Counted from the stretch's first letter, positions 34,899 through 43,019 are shown. The stretch: 64,000 bases of DNA from Mycobacterium yunnanensis (GCF_025823185.1 NZ_JACKVK010000008.1:373565-437564); one strand, 5' to 3'. Numbers and translations: made by a program. Notes: generated from the letters alone by a model not told the origin.

Positions 34899-36211
34899 GC
34901 GGCATGCGGGTGGGCGTGGTCGGCGTCGGCTACGTCGGACTCACCACCGCGGTCTGTCTGGCCGAGCGCGGTGCCCACGTCGTCGCCGTCGAGGTGGATG
35001 CGGCGAAGGTCGACTCGCTCAACGAGGGCCGCCCGACCGTCGACGAACCGGGACTGCGGGACATCCTGGTCGACGGGTTGGCTCGCAGAGCGGTGTCCTT
35101 CACCACCAACGACCGGTTCATGGCCGACCGCGAGGTCGTCTTCGTCTGCGTCTCGACGCCCGAAGCGCCCGACGGCTCAGCCGATCTCACGGCGGTGGAA
35201 CACGTCGTCGACCGGTTGGCGAACGTCCTGCCTCCCGGCGCGGTGGTGGTGATCAAGTCGACCGTGCCCGTGGGCACCACCCGCTGGCTGGCAGAACTCC
35301 TGCAGCCCAACGGCATTCACGTCGCATGCGCACCGGAATTTTTGCGCGAGGGCTACGCCGTGCACGACTTTCGACACCCGGACCGCATCGTGCTCGGGGT
35401 GGACGAGGACGTCGCGGCCGAAATCGTCGGCCGCTGCTACGGCCCACTGTCGAGCCCACTCCTTCGTACCAATCTCGAAAGCGCCGAGCTCGCCAAGTAC
35501 GCGAGCAACGCCTTCCTGGCCGTGAAGTCCTCCTACGCCAATTCGCTGGCGGCGTTGTGCGACCGTACCGGTGCCGACGTGCTCGACGTGGTCCGCTGCA
35601 TGGGCGCCGACGGACGCATCGGCACCGACTTTCTCGAGCCGGGACCCGGATGGGGTGGGTCCTGTCTTCCGAAGGACTCTGCGGCGTTGCTGCACACCGC
35701 CCGACGACACGGCGTGGTCCTGGCCGAGGTCGAAGCGTGCCGGCGGACCAACGAGGCGCAGGGTGCGCGCATCGCGGACACGCTGCGGCGCAGTGTGGGT
35801 CGGCCGCTGCGAGACATGCGCGTCACGGCCCTGGGATTGACGTTCAAGGCGCACACCAGTGACACTCGCGATTCACCGGCGCTGACGGTGTGCAGCCAGC
35901 TCGTGTCCGGCGGCGCCCACGTGCAGGGGTACGACCCGCGGTTGGCAGCCGTCGACCCAGGTGTGCTGGCCGCGGCGGGTGTGAGCGCCGTCGACGATCC
36001 CTATCGAGCGACCAAGGCCGCCGACGCCATCGTGGTGCTCGTCGAATGGCCCGAGTTCGCCGAGTTCGACTGGTACGCCATCGGCGAGCAGTCACCCGGC
36101 GCGGTGGTGGTGGACACGCGAAACGTGCTCGACGGCGAGCTCGTCGAGCGGGCGGGGCTGCGGTACGTCGGAAATGGGCGGCGGGCGTTTGGAACCGGCG
36201 GCACCGGGTAG
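34895..36211 (+). CDS. UDP-glucose 6-dehydrogenase
   Basis: A 438-residue UDP-glucose/GDP-mannose dehydrogenase. The N-terminal GVVGVGYVGLTTAVCLAERGA binds NAD; KSTVPVGTT, PEFLREGYAVHDFRHPDRIV (UDP-glucose type), LAKYASNAFLA (Lys201, Asn205) and the catalytic Cys257 in GWGGSCLPKD are intact, followed by the C-terminal GLTFKAHTSDTRDSPA. It makes UDP-glucuronate, the substrate of the UXS-like enzyme that opens this operon. Last gene of the nine-gene run; its TAG stop forms part of the promoter for the next gene. Confidence 0.92.
   Translation: MSGMRVGVVGVGYVGLTTAVCLAERGAHVVAVEVDAAKVDSLNEGRPTVDEPGLRDILVDGLARRAVSFTTNDRFMADREVVFVCVSTPEAPDGSADLTAVEHVVDRLANVLPPGAVVVIKSTVPVGTTRWLAELLQPNGIHVACAPEFLREGYAVHDFRHPDRIVLGVDEDVAAEIVGRCYGPLSSPLLRTNLESAELAKYASNAFLAVKSSYANSLAALCDRTGADVLDVVRCMGADGRIGTDFLEPGPGWGGSCLPKDSAALLHTARRHGVVLAEVEACRRTNEAQGARIADTLRRSVGRPLRDMRVTALGLTFKAHTSDTRDSPALTVCSQLVSGGAHVQGYDPRLAAVDPGVLAAAGVSAVDDPYRATKAADAIVVLVEWPEFAEFDWYAIGEQSPGAVVVDTRNVLDGELVERAGLRYVGNGRRAFGTGGTG
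36187..36211 (+). promoter_or_regulatory. SigF-type promoter for phoU-like gene
   Basis: GTTT (36187-36190), a 15-base spacer, and GGGTAG (36206-36211) match the SigF pattern. The -10 overlaps the stop codon of the UDP-glucose dehydrogenase gene. The predicted start of transcription leaves a leader of about 24 bases before GTG 36242. Confidence 0.58.
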
Positions 36212-36241
36212 CACTGCAGAACCGCGATGTGAGGGCCGCCC

Positions 36242-36904
36242 GTGCGTACGAACTTCCAACTGCAACTCGAGTCGCTGCAGGCCGACCTGGGTGCGATGTG
36301 CGCGTTGGCGGGGGAGGCCGTCGGCGGGGCCACGCGTGGATTGCTGGACGTGGATGCCGCCGTGGCGCACGAGGTCACCCGCGAGATCGGTCAGCTTCGG
36401 CGGCTGCGCGACGCGGTGGAGCGTCGCGCGATCGGAATCCTGGCGAGGCAGGCGCCCGTGGCCCGGGACCTTCGCATGGTGGTGACCGCGCTCCACGTGG
36501 CCGCCGACGCCGATCGGATGGGCGGTCTGGCTGCTCACGTCGCCAAGCTCACTCTGCGCCGTTACCCGGAGTCCGTCATCCCCCGGGAGCTTCACGGCCG
36601 GTTCGAGGAGATGGGTGCCACCGCGGTGGATCTCGCGGGACGGTGCCATGCCATCTTGACGACGGGAGACTGCGCGCAGGTCGACCGGGTCCGGTCCGAC
36701 GACCGCTTCGTGGAGACCCTGCATCGCGAGCTGTTCACCGCGGTGGCGAGTCCCGGGTGGGCACACGGAGCCACGGTGGCCTCCGACGTGGTCCTCCTGG
36801 GTAGGTTCTACGGACGCTTCGCCGACCACGCCGGCGAGATCGCGCGCAGGATGATGTTCCAAACCAGCGGTGCGTCGAGCCTCGACCATGAACGGGTCGT
36901 GTGA
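36242..36904 (+). CDS. PhoU/PhoY-family phosphate regulator
   Basis: A 220-residue all-helical protein with two PhoU repeats (about residues 10-105 and 115-210). It contains the metal-site-type ExxxD pattern around AAVAHEVTREIGQLRRLRDAVE and the helix ILARQAPVARDLRMVVTALHVAADADRMG, typical of PhoU. Length matches mycobacterial PhoY1/PhoY2, negative regulators linking the Pst transporter to SenX3-RegX3. No pst genes are adjacent here. It has its own candidate SigF promoter, so it may link stress and phosphate signalling rather than belong to the glycan operon. Confidence 0.88.
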   Translation: MRTNFQLQLESLQADLGAMCALAGEAVGGATRGLLDVDAAVAHEVTREIGQLRRLRDAVERRAIGILARQAPVARDLRMVVTALHVAADADRMGGLAAHVAKLTLRRYPESVIPRELHGRFEEMGATAVDLAGRCHAILTTGDCAQVDRVRSDDRFVETLHRELFTAVASPGWAHGATVASDVVLLGRFYGRFADHAGEIARRMMFQTSGASSLDHERVV

Positions 36905-37023
36905 CTGCTGCCGCTGATCGAGGCCGAATGTGACCAAAGTCTGACGTTGCCGAACCGTTGCGGTACGCTGCCAGGACTCGAGTTTAGACACAGCTCGGTC
37001 AGTCAGCGTTGAAATTTGGCATC

Positions 37024-38016
37024 ATGGCCCCCTCAGGTTGCCTCCGTGTACAGGAAGTACACAGCGACGAATCCGCCGAGATCACGTCGTATCTCAACCG
37101 CGTCTACCGCACCGAGGTGGACGTACGGCCGCTGACCCGTCAGCCGGGACGGCGACTACGCGTCGACCACCGTCGTGTCTCGAGTTCGACGTTTGCCCTG
37201 GAGAGCGTTCGCCATGACGGCGACGTCGAGGTGCGCGCCGAAGCCGCCATGGGATCCGTCGTGGTGCTCTGGCCTGTAGAGGGGCGCGCAGAGAGCCAGG
37301 TAGGTGGTCGTGCCGGACGGGCTGCGGCCGGCGAGCTGATCATCGGGTCGAGTGCGGCGGAGCCGGTTCGGATCCGGACCAGCGACGCGACGCTGCAGAC
37401 CGTGGTGCTGGATCGCCGACTCCTCGTCGAGGCGGCTGGCGACGTTGGGCACGTCCGACCGGCAGACGTCAGCTTCACCGGCGCCGAGCCCGTCAGCGCC
37501 TCTGCTGGCAGGGCGCTCACCGCGGCTCGTCGGTACGTCGACGACTTCGTCTTGTCCGGCGACGGTCCGGCCACACCGTTGGTACTGGCTGCCGCCGGTC
37601 GGCTCTTGGCGGCGACGGCCCTTGCGGCCTTTCCCAATACCGTCGTCACCTCGGACCGCGATCACCTACGGGATCGGCGCGACGTCTCCGACCAGCCGGC
37701 GCTCCTGCGCAGGGCCATGGCCTTCATCGAGGAACACGCCGCACATGACGTGGGGATCGGCGATGTCGCGAGCGCGGTGTACGTGACACCACGGGCATTG
37801 CAATACATGTTCCGCCGTCACCTCGACAGCACGCCCATGGCGTATCTGCGGCGCGTCCGTCTCGAGCACGTTCACCGCGAGCTGGTCGACGGCGACAGGT
37901 CGACGATCACGGTCACGGCGGCGGCCGCTCGGTGGGGATTCGCACACACCGGACGCTTCGCCGTGCTCTACCGCGAGACCTACGGTCAGAGTCCGCACGT
38001 CACGCTGCGTTCGTGA
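37024..38016 (+). CDS. AraC-family transcriptional regulator
   Basis: A 330-residue regulator. The C-terminal 100 residues carry the double helix-turn-helix of AraC/XylS proteins: VGIGDVASAVYVTPRALQYMFRRHLDSTPMAYLRRVRLEH and then the second helix pair ending GRFAVLYRETYGQSP. The N-terminal part resembles an AraC-binding-like domain without recognisable ligand residues. ATG 37024 is used; TTG 37009 is in frame, and neither has a convincing ribosome-binding site. Target unknown. Confidence 0.86.
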   Translation: MAPSGCLRVQEVHSDESAEITSYLNRVYRTEVDVRPLTRQPGRRLRVDHRRVSSSTFALESVRHDGDVEVRAEAAMGSVVVLWPVEGRAESQVGGRAGRAAAGELIIGSSAAEPVRIRTSDATLQTVVLDRRLLVEAAGDVGHVRPADVSFTGAEPVSASAGRALTAARRYVDDFVLSGDGPATPLVLAAAGRLLAATALAAFPNTVVTSDRDHLRDRRDVSDQPALLRRAMAFIEEHAAHDVGIGDVASAVYVTPRALQYMFRRHLDSTPMAYLRRVRLEHVHRELVDGDRSTITVTAAAARWGFAHTGRFAVLYRETYGQSPHVTLRS

Positions 38017-38050
38017 GATGCCGACGAAGACCATCGTCTCCGAACGTCCT

Positions 38051-38073
38051 CGGCTCCCGCACGACGTGAGCCG
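38051..38073. terminator. Hairpin between convergent AraC and ANTAR genes
   Basis: CGGCTC (38051-38056) and GAGCCG (38068-38073) form a perfect 6-bp stem with an 11-base loop, between the stops at 38016 and 38074. No T tract on either strand. Confidence 0.4.
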
Positions 38074-38763
38074 CTAGTCAGACGATCCGCTGGTCGAGAC
38101 GACGCGTTCCGCAACCTCGAACAGCTTGATGTTGCCATCCTGCGACAGCCGGGTCAGCAGCGCAAAGGCGCGTACCGCGTCGACGCCGAACCGCTCCATC
38201 AGCACGCCCTTGGCCTGCCCGATGATGTCCCGGCTGGCCAATGCCCGGTGGAACTGTTCGACGGCCATGGTGTCGGCCATGGCCACCGAGGCGTGTTGAG
38301 CGAGGGTTTCGCCGTAGAGCAGGGATTCGTCGTCGAACACCCCCGGCTCGCCCCCGTAGAGGTTGAGTGCGCCAAGGTTGTCCTTGATGACGAACAACTG
38401 AAACGACATCGAACTGTGCACTCCGAGCGCCAGGGCAGCTTCGGCGAACCGCGGCCACCGCGTCTCGGCCGACATGTCGTCCACGACCACGGTGCGGTGG
38501 TCGCGCAGGGAGCTGATGCAGGGACCCTCACCAAGTTCGGACTGCAACGAGTCGATCTTCATCACCAATGGATCGCTGGGCGAACGAGGCTCGACGTTCC
38601 TCCCGTGGGCCTGGGAAATTCCCGCCCACCGGGCTCCGGGAACCACGTCGACGGATGCCGCCACGATCATCTGCAGAACGGATTCGACGTCCCGCAGATC
38701 CTGCATCTCGACGGCAAGGCGTCCCAACGTCGTCGCCAGATCGATGCTCGTCTCGTTGGCCAT
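38074..38763 (-). CDS. GAF-ANTAR regulator (first copy)
   Basis: A 229-residue signalling protein. Residues about 10-160 form a GAF domain (ARWAGISQAHG..., EGPCISSLRDHRTVVVDDMSAETRWPRF, NLGALNLYGG), and residues about 170-225 an ANTAR RNA-binding domain (ALASRDIIGQAKGVLMERFGVDAVRAFALLTRLSQDGN). ANTAR proteins bind tandem hairpins and cause antitermination; targets are not known. The ATG at 38763 is the only start that fits the conserved N-terminus. Confidence 0.9.
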   Translation of the reverse strand: MANETSIDLATTLGRLAVEMQDLRDVESVLQMIVAASVDVVPGARWAGISQAHGRNVEPRSPSDPLVMKIDSLQSELGEGPCISSLRDHRTVVVDDMSAETRWPRFAEAALALGVHSSMSFQLFVIKDNLGALNLYGGEPGVFDDESLLYGETLAQHASVAMADTMAVEQFHRALASRDIIGQAKGVLMERFGVDAVRAFALLTRLSQDGNIKLFEVAERVVSTSGSSD

Positions 38764-39173
38764 GACTCCGGTGTACCCCCTTGCTGTGCGCTTCGACGAC
38801 GGGTGGCCGCACTCGTCGGTGGACCGCCTCCATCGTGGCACTTCGGCTGTACCCCGGGCCATGTCACGGTCAGTTGGTCGTGACCCCGATCGTATCGTTC
38901 GACCGTTGCGCGCGTTGGCCTTTGGACTCTTCGGAGGAAGTCGACGGCCGTCCGGCCAACTCGCGAACCATTGACCGGGGCGGATATCCGTCAAACGAAG
39001 ACTCGTGAATCCGTACGACGGCCATACCCTGGCCCGATCACGCTCTGGCGCTGCGGAATCGGCGATCTGACGGCGTCGTGGGGCCCGTCGACGGGTCGAC
39101 GGCGACGATTTCAGGGTGCACACTTGTCACCATCCCTGGAGCCAGCGGGGCGGCAACCACCGCAGGAGACTCC
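38764..39173. other. 410-bp intergenic region between ANTAR and sigma-factor genes
   Basis: No supported gene. Short open frames here have no ribosome-binding site or recognisable product. It must hold the divergent promoters of the ANTAR gene (minus) and the sigma-factor gene (plus). I looked for SigF, SigA and palindromic signals: GGGTAC occurs on the minus strand (complement of 38773-38778) and GGGTAT on the minus strand near 39030, but neither has a -35 at the right distance. Confidence 0.6.
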
Positions 39174-40013
39174 ATGGACAACGTGAGCTCGCCCATGCCC
39201 AAGGGTTCGTTGCGGCGCAGTCCCGCCAAGGACGACACCCGCTATGACGAGGTGCAGGAGCTCTTCGTCGAATTGCGTTCGATGGCAATTGAATCCGATG
39301 AATACCGGCGGCTGCGTGACCACATCATCGAGCAGTGCCTACCGTTGGCCGACCACATCGCCCGACGCTACGCGCGCCGCGGCGAAGCCCATGACGACTT
39401 GGTGCAGGTTGCCCGCGTGGGACTCTTGAACGCGGTGAACCGCTTCGACCCGTCCGCGGGTGACTTCCTCGGCTTTGCGGTGCCGACCGTGATGGGTGAG
39501 GTCAAGAGGTACTTTCGCGACTACAGCTGGTCGGTCAAGGTGCCGCGACGCCTCAAGGACGTCTACCCTCAGTTGGGTCAGGCGATGAATGACGTCGCGC
39601 AGCGACTCGGACGCTCCGCAACCCCGTCGGAGCTGGCCGACGAGCTGGGCATGGACCGCGCCGACATCGTCGAGGCAATGGTGGCCGGCGCCGGGTTCAA
39701 GACGTTGTCGATCGACTTCGGATCCGGATCCGACGACGACGCGCCGACCCTTGCCGATCGATTGGGTGGTCTGGACCCCGGCATTCGGTTCATCGAGGAC
39801 CGAGAGGCACTGCGCGCGCAACTCTCGACGCTGCCAGAGAGGCTGCAGCGAATCATCGTCATGCGGTTCTTCGAGTCGCTGACCCAGGACGAAATCGCCG
39901 TGCGCGTTGGCATTTCCCAGATGCACGTGTCGCGTCTGCTGGCCCAAGCGCTCGATCGCCTGCGGCATGGGATGAGTGACACGGTGGGCAGTCGACGGTC
40001 GCTGGCGGGCTGA
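39174..40013 (+). CDS. SigF/SigB-family alternative sigma factor
   Basis: A 279-residue group 3 sigma factor. Region 2 is around RRLRDHIIEQCLPLADHIARRYARRGEAHDDLVQVARVGLLNAVNRFDP and VPTVMGEVKRYFRDY; region 3 VKVPRRLKDVYPQLGQAMNDVAQRLGR; region 4 LPERLQRIIVMRFFESLTQDEIAVRVGISQMHVSRLLAQALDRLR (described in parts). This is the general-stress/sporulation-type family controlled by anti-sigma kinases. The ATG at 39174 follows AGGAG with six bases between. No usfX/rsbW-type gene lies directly upstream as in the sigF operon, so this is probably a paralog of sigF. The STAS-HATPase gene two genes downstream could be its regulator. Confidence 0.9.
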   Translation: MDNVSSPMPKGSLRRSPAKDDTRYDEVQELFVELRSMAIESDEYRRLRDHIIEQCLPLADHIARRYARRGEAHDDLVQVARVGLLNAVNRFDPSAGDFLGFAVPTVMGEVKRYFRDYSWSVKVPRRLKDVYPQLGQAMNDVAQRLGRSATPSELADELGMDRADIVEAMVAGAGFKTLSIDFGSGSDDDAPTLADRLGGLDPGIRFIEDREALRAQLSTLPERLQRIIVMRFFESLTQDEIAVRVGISQMHVSRLLAQALDRLRHGMSDTVGSRRSLAG

Positions 40014-40017
40014 TGCC

Positions 40018-40042
40018 GGTTGAGACGACCGGGGACGGGTAG
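40018..40042 (+). promoter_or_regulatory. SigF-like promoter before cheB-like gene
   Basis: GGTT (40018-40021), 15 bases, GGGTAG (40037-40042). The -35 differs from GTTT at one position. CCGGT/ACCGG at 40016-40020 and 40028-40032 forms a 5-bp inverted repeat over the -35, possibly an operator or a weak terminator of the sigma gene. Confidence 0.42.
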
Positions 40043-40051
40043 CCCATCTAA

Positions 40052-41083
40052 GTGGAGGAGGAGATCGGCACGAACGTCAACGCACCGCGGGGTGTCATCG
40101 CCATCGGTGCGTCGGCTGGCGGCGTCGAGGCGCTCAAACAGCTCGTGGGTGGCCTACCCGCCGGCCTTCCCCATGCGGTCCTCGTCGCGCTTCACATGTC
40201 CAGCGCTACGCCGAGCGTGCTGGCTCAAATCCTCGACCGCCACGGACCGTTGCCCGTCAGTCAGGGCGTCGACGGTGAGCTCCTACGCGCCGGGCACGTC
40301 TACGTCGCCACCCCGGATCGCCACCTGCTGGTCAGGCGTCGTCGGATCGTGGTGTCGCGCGGGCCAACCGAGGACGGCCACCGTCCGGCGATCAACGCGC
40401 TGCTGAGGTCGGCCGCGGTGGACTTCGGGTCACGAGCCATCGGCGTGCTGCTGTCCGGGGTGCTCGACGACGGCGTCCTCGGCCTGACCGCGATTCGAGC
40501 AAGGGGTGGGGTCACGGTCGTGCAGGCGCCGGACGACGCGCTCTTCCCCGACATGCCCAGAAATGCGATCGCCGCACAGATCGTCGATCATCAGGTGGCG
40601 GCGGCCGCAGCAGGGCAACTGTTTGCCTCGCTGGCCGACCGTCCCGGGCAGGAGGGCGAGACGGTGTTCGATCCGATGATGGAAGCGGAGAACGACATAG
40701 CTATGGGACCTCGCTTCTCTGACGTCTTCGACGCCGAGACGTTGGGGCCGCCGTCGGGGTTCACGTGCCCGGATTGCAACGGGTCGCTGGTGTCGGTGGG
40801 CAGCACGAACTACCGCTGCCGGGTGGGGCACGCGTGGACGCCGGAAGCGCTGTTGCGGGCGCGGGACCGAGAGACCGAGAACGCTTTGTGGGTTGCGCTG
40901 CGCAGTCTGGAGGAGAAGGCCAAGCTGTCGCGCAAGCACGAGTCGATCGTGAGTCCGGGCGCACTGCAGCGTCGCTACGCCGAGATTGCCGAGGAAGCCG
41001 AGCATGCCGTCGCGGTCCTTCGGAGCCGGCTGTCCGAACTGTTGGACGACGACGGAGACGCGCCTGATGCATCCATCGCGTAG
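40052..41083 (+). CDS. CheB-type protein-glutamate methylesterase with zinc ribbon
   Basis: A 343-residue protein. Residues 12-195 form a CheB methylesterase domain with catalytic Ser21 (GASAGG), His48 (ALHMS) and Asp140 (SGVLDDG). There is no receiver domain. Residues 235-265 form a zinc-ribbon-like C239-x2-C242...C256-x3-H260, then a helical tail. No chemoreceptor or flagellar gene is near; a separate CheR lies at 51008. The GTG at 40052 precedes a purine run GGAGGAGGAG that itself looks like a ribosome-binding site, but no ATG/GTG/TTG follows at the right distance. Confidence 0.85.
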   Translation: MEEEIGTNVNAPRGVIAIGASAGGVEALKQLVGGLPAGLPHAVLVALHMSSATPSVLAQILDRHGPLPVSQGVDGELLRAGHVYVATPDRHLLVRRRRIVVSRGPTEDGHRPAINALLRSAAVDFGSRAIGVLLSGVLDDGVLGLTAIRARGGVTVVQAPDDALFPDMPRNAIAAQIVDHQVAAAAAGQLFASLADRPGQEGETVFDPMMEAENDIAMGPRFSDVFDAETLGPPSGFTCPDCNGSLVSVGSTNYRCRVGHAWTPEALLRARDRETENALWVALRSLEEKAKLSRKHESIVSPGALQRRYAEIAEEAEHAVAVLRSRLSELLDDDGDAPDASIA

Positions 41084-41819
41084 TCCGCTGACGGTCGACG
41101 TGGCGATCGCCCCCGCTGCCGCGACGGTGGTGCTGGGCGGGGTGCTCGACGCCACCACCTACCTGGTGATCCGGGATGCAGTGGTGAAGGCCGCGCTCGA
41201 TGCGCCGATGGTGCTGGTCGACGTCACCGCACTGCATGCGCCGTCGCCGTCGGCGTGGGCCGTCTTCACCAGCGCGCGCTGGTTGGTCGTCGACTGGCCG
41301 AACGTCCCGATCGGTCTGGTGTGCGCCCACACCGCTGTTCGGCGGGTTCTGGCCCGCAACGGAATCACCCGGTACCTCCCGGTCTACGGAACGGCCACGG
41401 CGGCACGCTCGGCGATGGCGTCGAACCTCGGGCCGCTGCGCCAGCGCGCGAGGGACGTCTGGCCTGCCACGCCGACAGCCGTCGCTCCGATCCGGGACTT
41501 CGTGACGCATCGGCTCTGCACGTGGTCGTTGAGCGCCTTTGCTCCGACTGCCTGTGTGGTGGCCACCGTCCTCGTCGAAAACGTTCTGCAACACACCGAC
41601 AGTGATCTCGACGTCCGGGTGGAGGCCGGCGACGACACCGTCACCGTGGCGGTCACCGACGGAAGTCCCTCACTGGCGTTGATTCACGAAGACGACGAAC
41701 TCCTCGGCGCCCTGACGCAACTGCAGATCGTGGATGCCTTGACCAGGGTCTGGGGTAACACGCCGGTGCCCGGGGGCAAGGTCGTCTGGGGCGTCATCGG
41801 CCCGGAGAACCGTCTCTAG
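41067..41819 (+). CDS. STAS-HATPase protein (anti-sigma/anti-anti-sigma type)
   Basis: A 250-residue protein. Residues about 8-105 resemble a STAS domain (VVLGGVLDATTYLVIRDAVVKAALDAPMVLVDVTAL), and residues about 130-245 a HATPase_c/RsbW-like domain with the N-box VVATVLVENVLQHT and a later G-box-like GGKVVWGVI. Such proteins act in partner-switching control of SigF-type sigma factors. ATG 41067 overlaps the cheB end by 17 bases. In the STAS half the phosphorylated Ser/Thr position reads PSPSAWA, so regulation by phosphorylation is uncertain. Confidence 0.8.
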   Translation: MHPSRSPLTVDVAIAPAAATVVLGGVLDATTYLVIRDAVVKAALDAPMVLVDVTALHAPSPSAWAVFTSARWLVVDWPNVPIGLVCAHTAVRRVLARNGITRYLPVYGTATAARSAMASNLGPLRQRARDVWPATPTAVAPIRDFVTHRLCTWSLSAFAPTACVVATVLVENVLQHTDSDLDVRVEAGDDTVTVAVTDGSPSLALIHEDDELLGALTQLQIVDALTRVWGNTPVPGGKVVWGVIGPENRL

Positions 41820-42979
41820 TTCGTCCTACGTCGTCGAGGCGGCGCCGGTCGACGGCTAGCGATCAGTCCTTCGCCGAGGTCGTAGTCGTCGTCCGCGTTG
41901 CAGGTGAGCACGCCGACGGCAACGCCGTCGGTTTCGTACCAGACGGTGAAGCCGTCGTCGTGGTCGACCACTCGGCTGGCGTCGAATCCGTCGCCCCACG
42001 CGTGGTACTTCACCGTCGCCTCACCGATCGTCGACCAAAAGCCCGGTACGGCATGCCACGTGTCCCTGGCCCCCGCGGCCTGAGCGCCCGCGATCTCGCC
42101 GTGATCCATCGCATCCTGCCAATGCTCGACGGCGATGTGGCGACCCACGGCGGTGTTGAAGGCGAACGACACGTCGCCGGCGGCGTAGACGTCGGCCGCC
42201 GAGGTCCGCATGTCGGCGCCGACCACGATTCGCCCGTCCTCGACGTCGAGTCCGGCGGCGGACGCCAACTCGGCGTGCGGGGTCACGCCGGTGGCGGCGA
42301 GCACCACGTCGCAGTCGACGGTCACCCCGTCGTCGAGCACCACGCCTGCGTCGGTGATCGACGTGACCTTGGCGTTCCCGACGTACCGCACGCCCGTCGA
42401 CGTCACCAGGTCGCGCAGACGCCGACCGGCCTCCGCTCCAAGCCGCTTCTCCTGAGGGACGGCGTCGGGCGCCACCAGGGTGACCGCCAGGCCGCGCATC
42501 GCCAGCGACGCGGCCGCCTCGCAGCCGATGAAACCGGCTCCGACGACGACGGCCGACGTCGCGCCAGAGGCGGCCTCGCGAAGCCGATGCGCGTCCGCCA
42601 GGGACCGCAACGACAGTGCGCGTTCGCCGCCGGGCACGGGCAGCCCGGATGGCGCGGCGCCGCAGGCGAGCACCAGCGACTCGTAGGGGATCGGCTGACC
42701 GTCGACCGTCACGGTGTGGGCGTCGACGTCGACGGCCGTGGCGGGTCGCCCGTGGCGAAGGTCGACGTCGTGCTCGACGAACCATTCCGGGGGATGCAGC
42801 GCGACGTCGTCGGTGTCGCCGCGGAGGAAGTCCTTGCTCAGCGGCGGGCGCTCATACGGCAAGTCCGGATCGGCGCTGCACACCAGCACCGGCCCGGCAC
42901 CTCCGTGCCGGCGGTAGGACTCCACGGCGCTGATGCCGGCCGGTCCGCTTCCGATGATGATCAAACCCGCTGTGGTCAC
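41816..42979 (-). CDS. FAD-dependent pyridine nucleotide-disulfide / ferredoxin reductase
   Basis: A 387-residue flavoprotein of the ferredoxin/rubredoxin reductase group. IIIGSGPAGISAVESYRR binds FAD, VVVGAGFIGCEAAASLA binds NAD(P)H, and VYAAGDVSFAFN binds the flavin near residue 275. No CXXC redox pair is present, which excludes the disulfide reductases. No ferredoxin or P450 gene is adjacent. The stop overlaps that of the convergent STAS-HATPase gene in a shared CTAG. GTG 42979 start; a SigF-like promoter lies just upstream. Confidence 0.88.
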   Translation of the reverse strand: MTTAGLIIIGSGPAGISAVESYRRHGGAGPVLVCSADPDLPYERPPLSKDFLRGDTDDVALHPPEWFVEHDVDLRHGRPATAVDVDAHTVTVDGQPIPYESLVLACGAAPSGLPVPGGERALSLRSLADAHRLREAASGATSAVVVGAGFIGCEAAASLAMRGLAVTLVAPDAVPQEKRLGAEAGRRLRDLVTSTGVRYVGNAKVTSITDAGVVLDDGVTVDCDVVLAATGVTPHAELASAAGLDVEDGRIVVGADMRTSAADVYAAGDVSFAFNTAVGRHIAVEHWQDAMDHGEIAGAQAAGARDTWHAVPGFWSTIGEATVKYHAWGDGFDASRVVDHDDGFTVWYETDGVAVGVLTCNADDDYDLGEGLIASRRPAPPRRRRTN

Positions 42980-42988
42980 ACGGTGCCA

Positions 42989-43013
42989 GTACCCGTTCGC
43001 CGGATCGGCACAC
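42989..43013 (-). promoter_or_regulatory. SigF-like promoter for the flavoprotein gene
   Basis: On the minus strand, GTGT (43013-43010), a 15-base spacer, and GGGTAC (42994-42989). One mismatch in the -35. The -10 ends nine bases before GTG 42979, which has no Shine-Dalgarno sequence, so a leaderless transcript is likely. Confidence 0.45.
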
Positions 43014-43019
43014 GTCGCC

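Noticed and set aside
39027..39034. Minus-strand GGGTAT as a SigF promoter for the ANTAR gene
   Set aside because: No GTTT-like -35 at 15-17 bases and too far (over 250 bases) from the start codon.
38781..39186. Short plus-strand frames in the ANTAR-sigma intergenic region
   Set aside because: No ribosome-binding site and no recognisable protein features.
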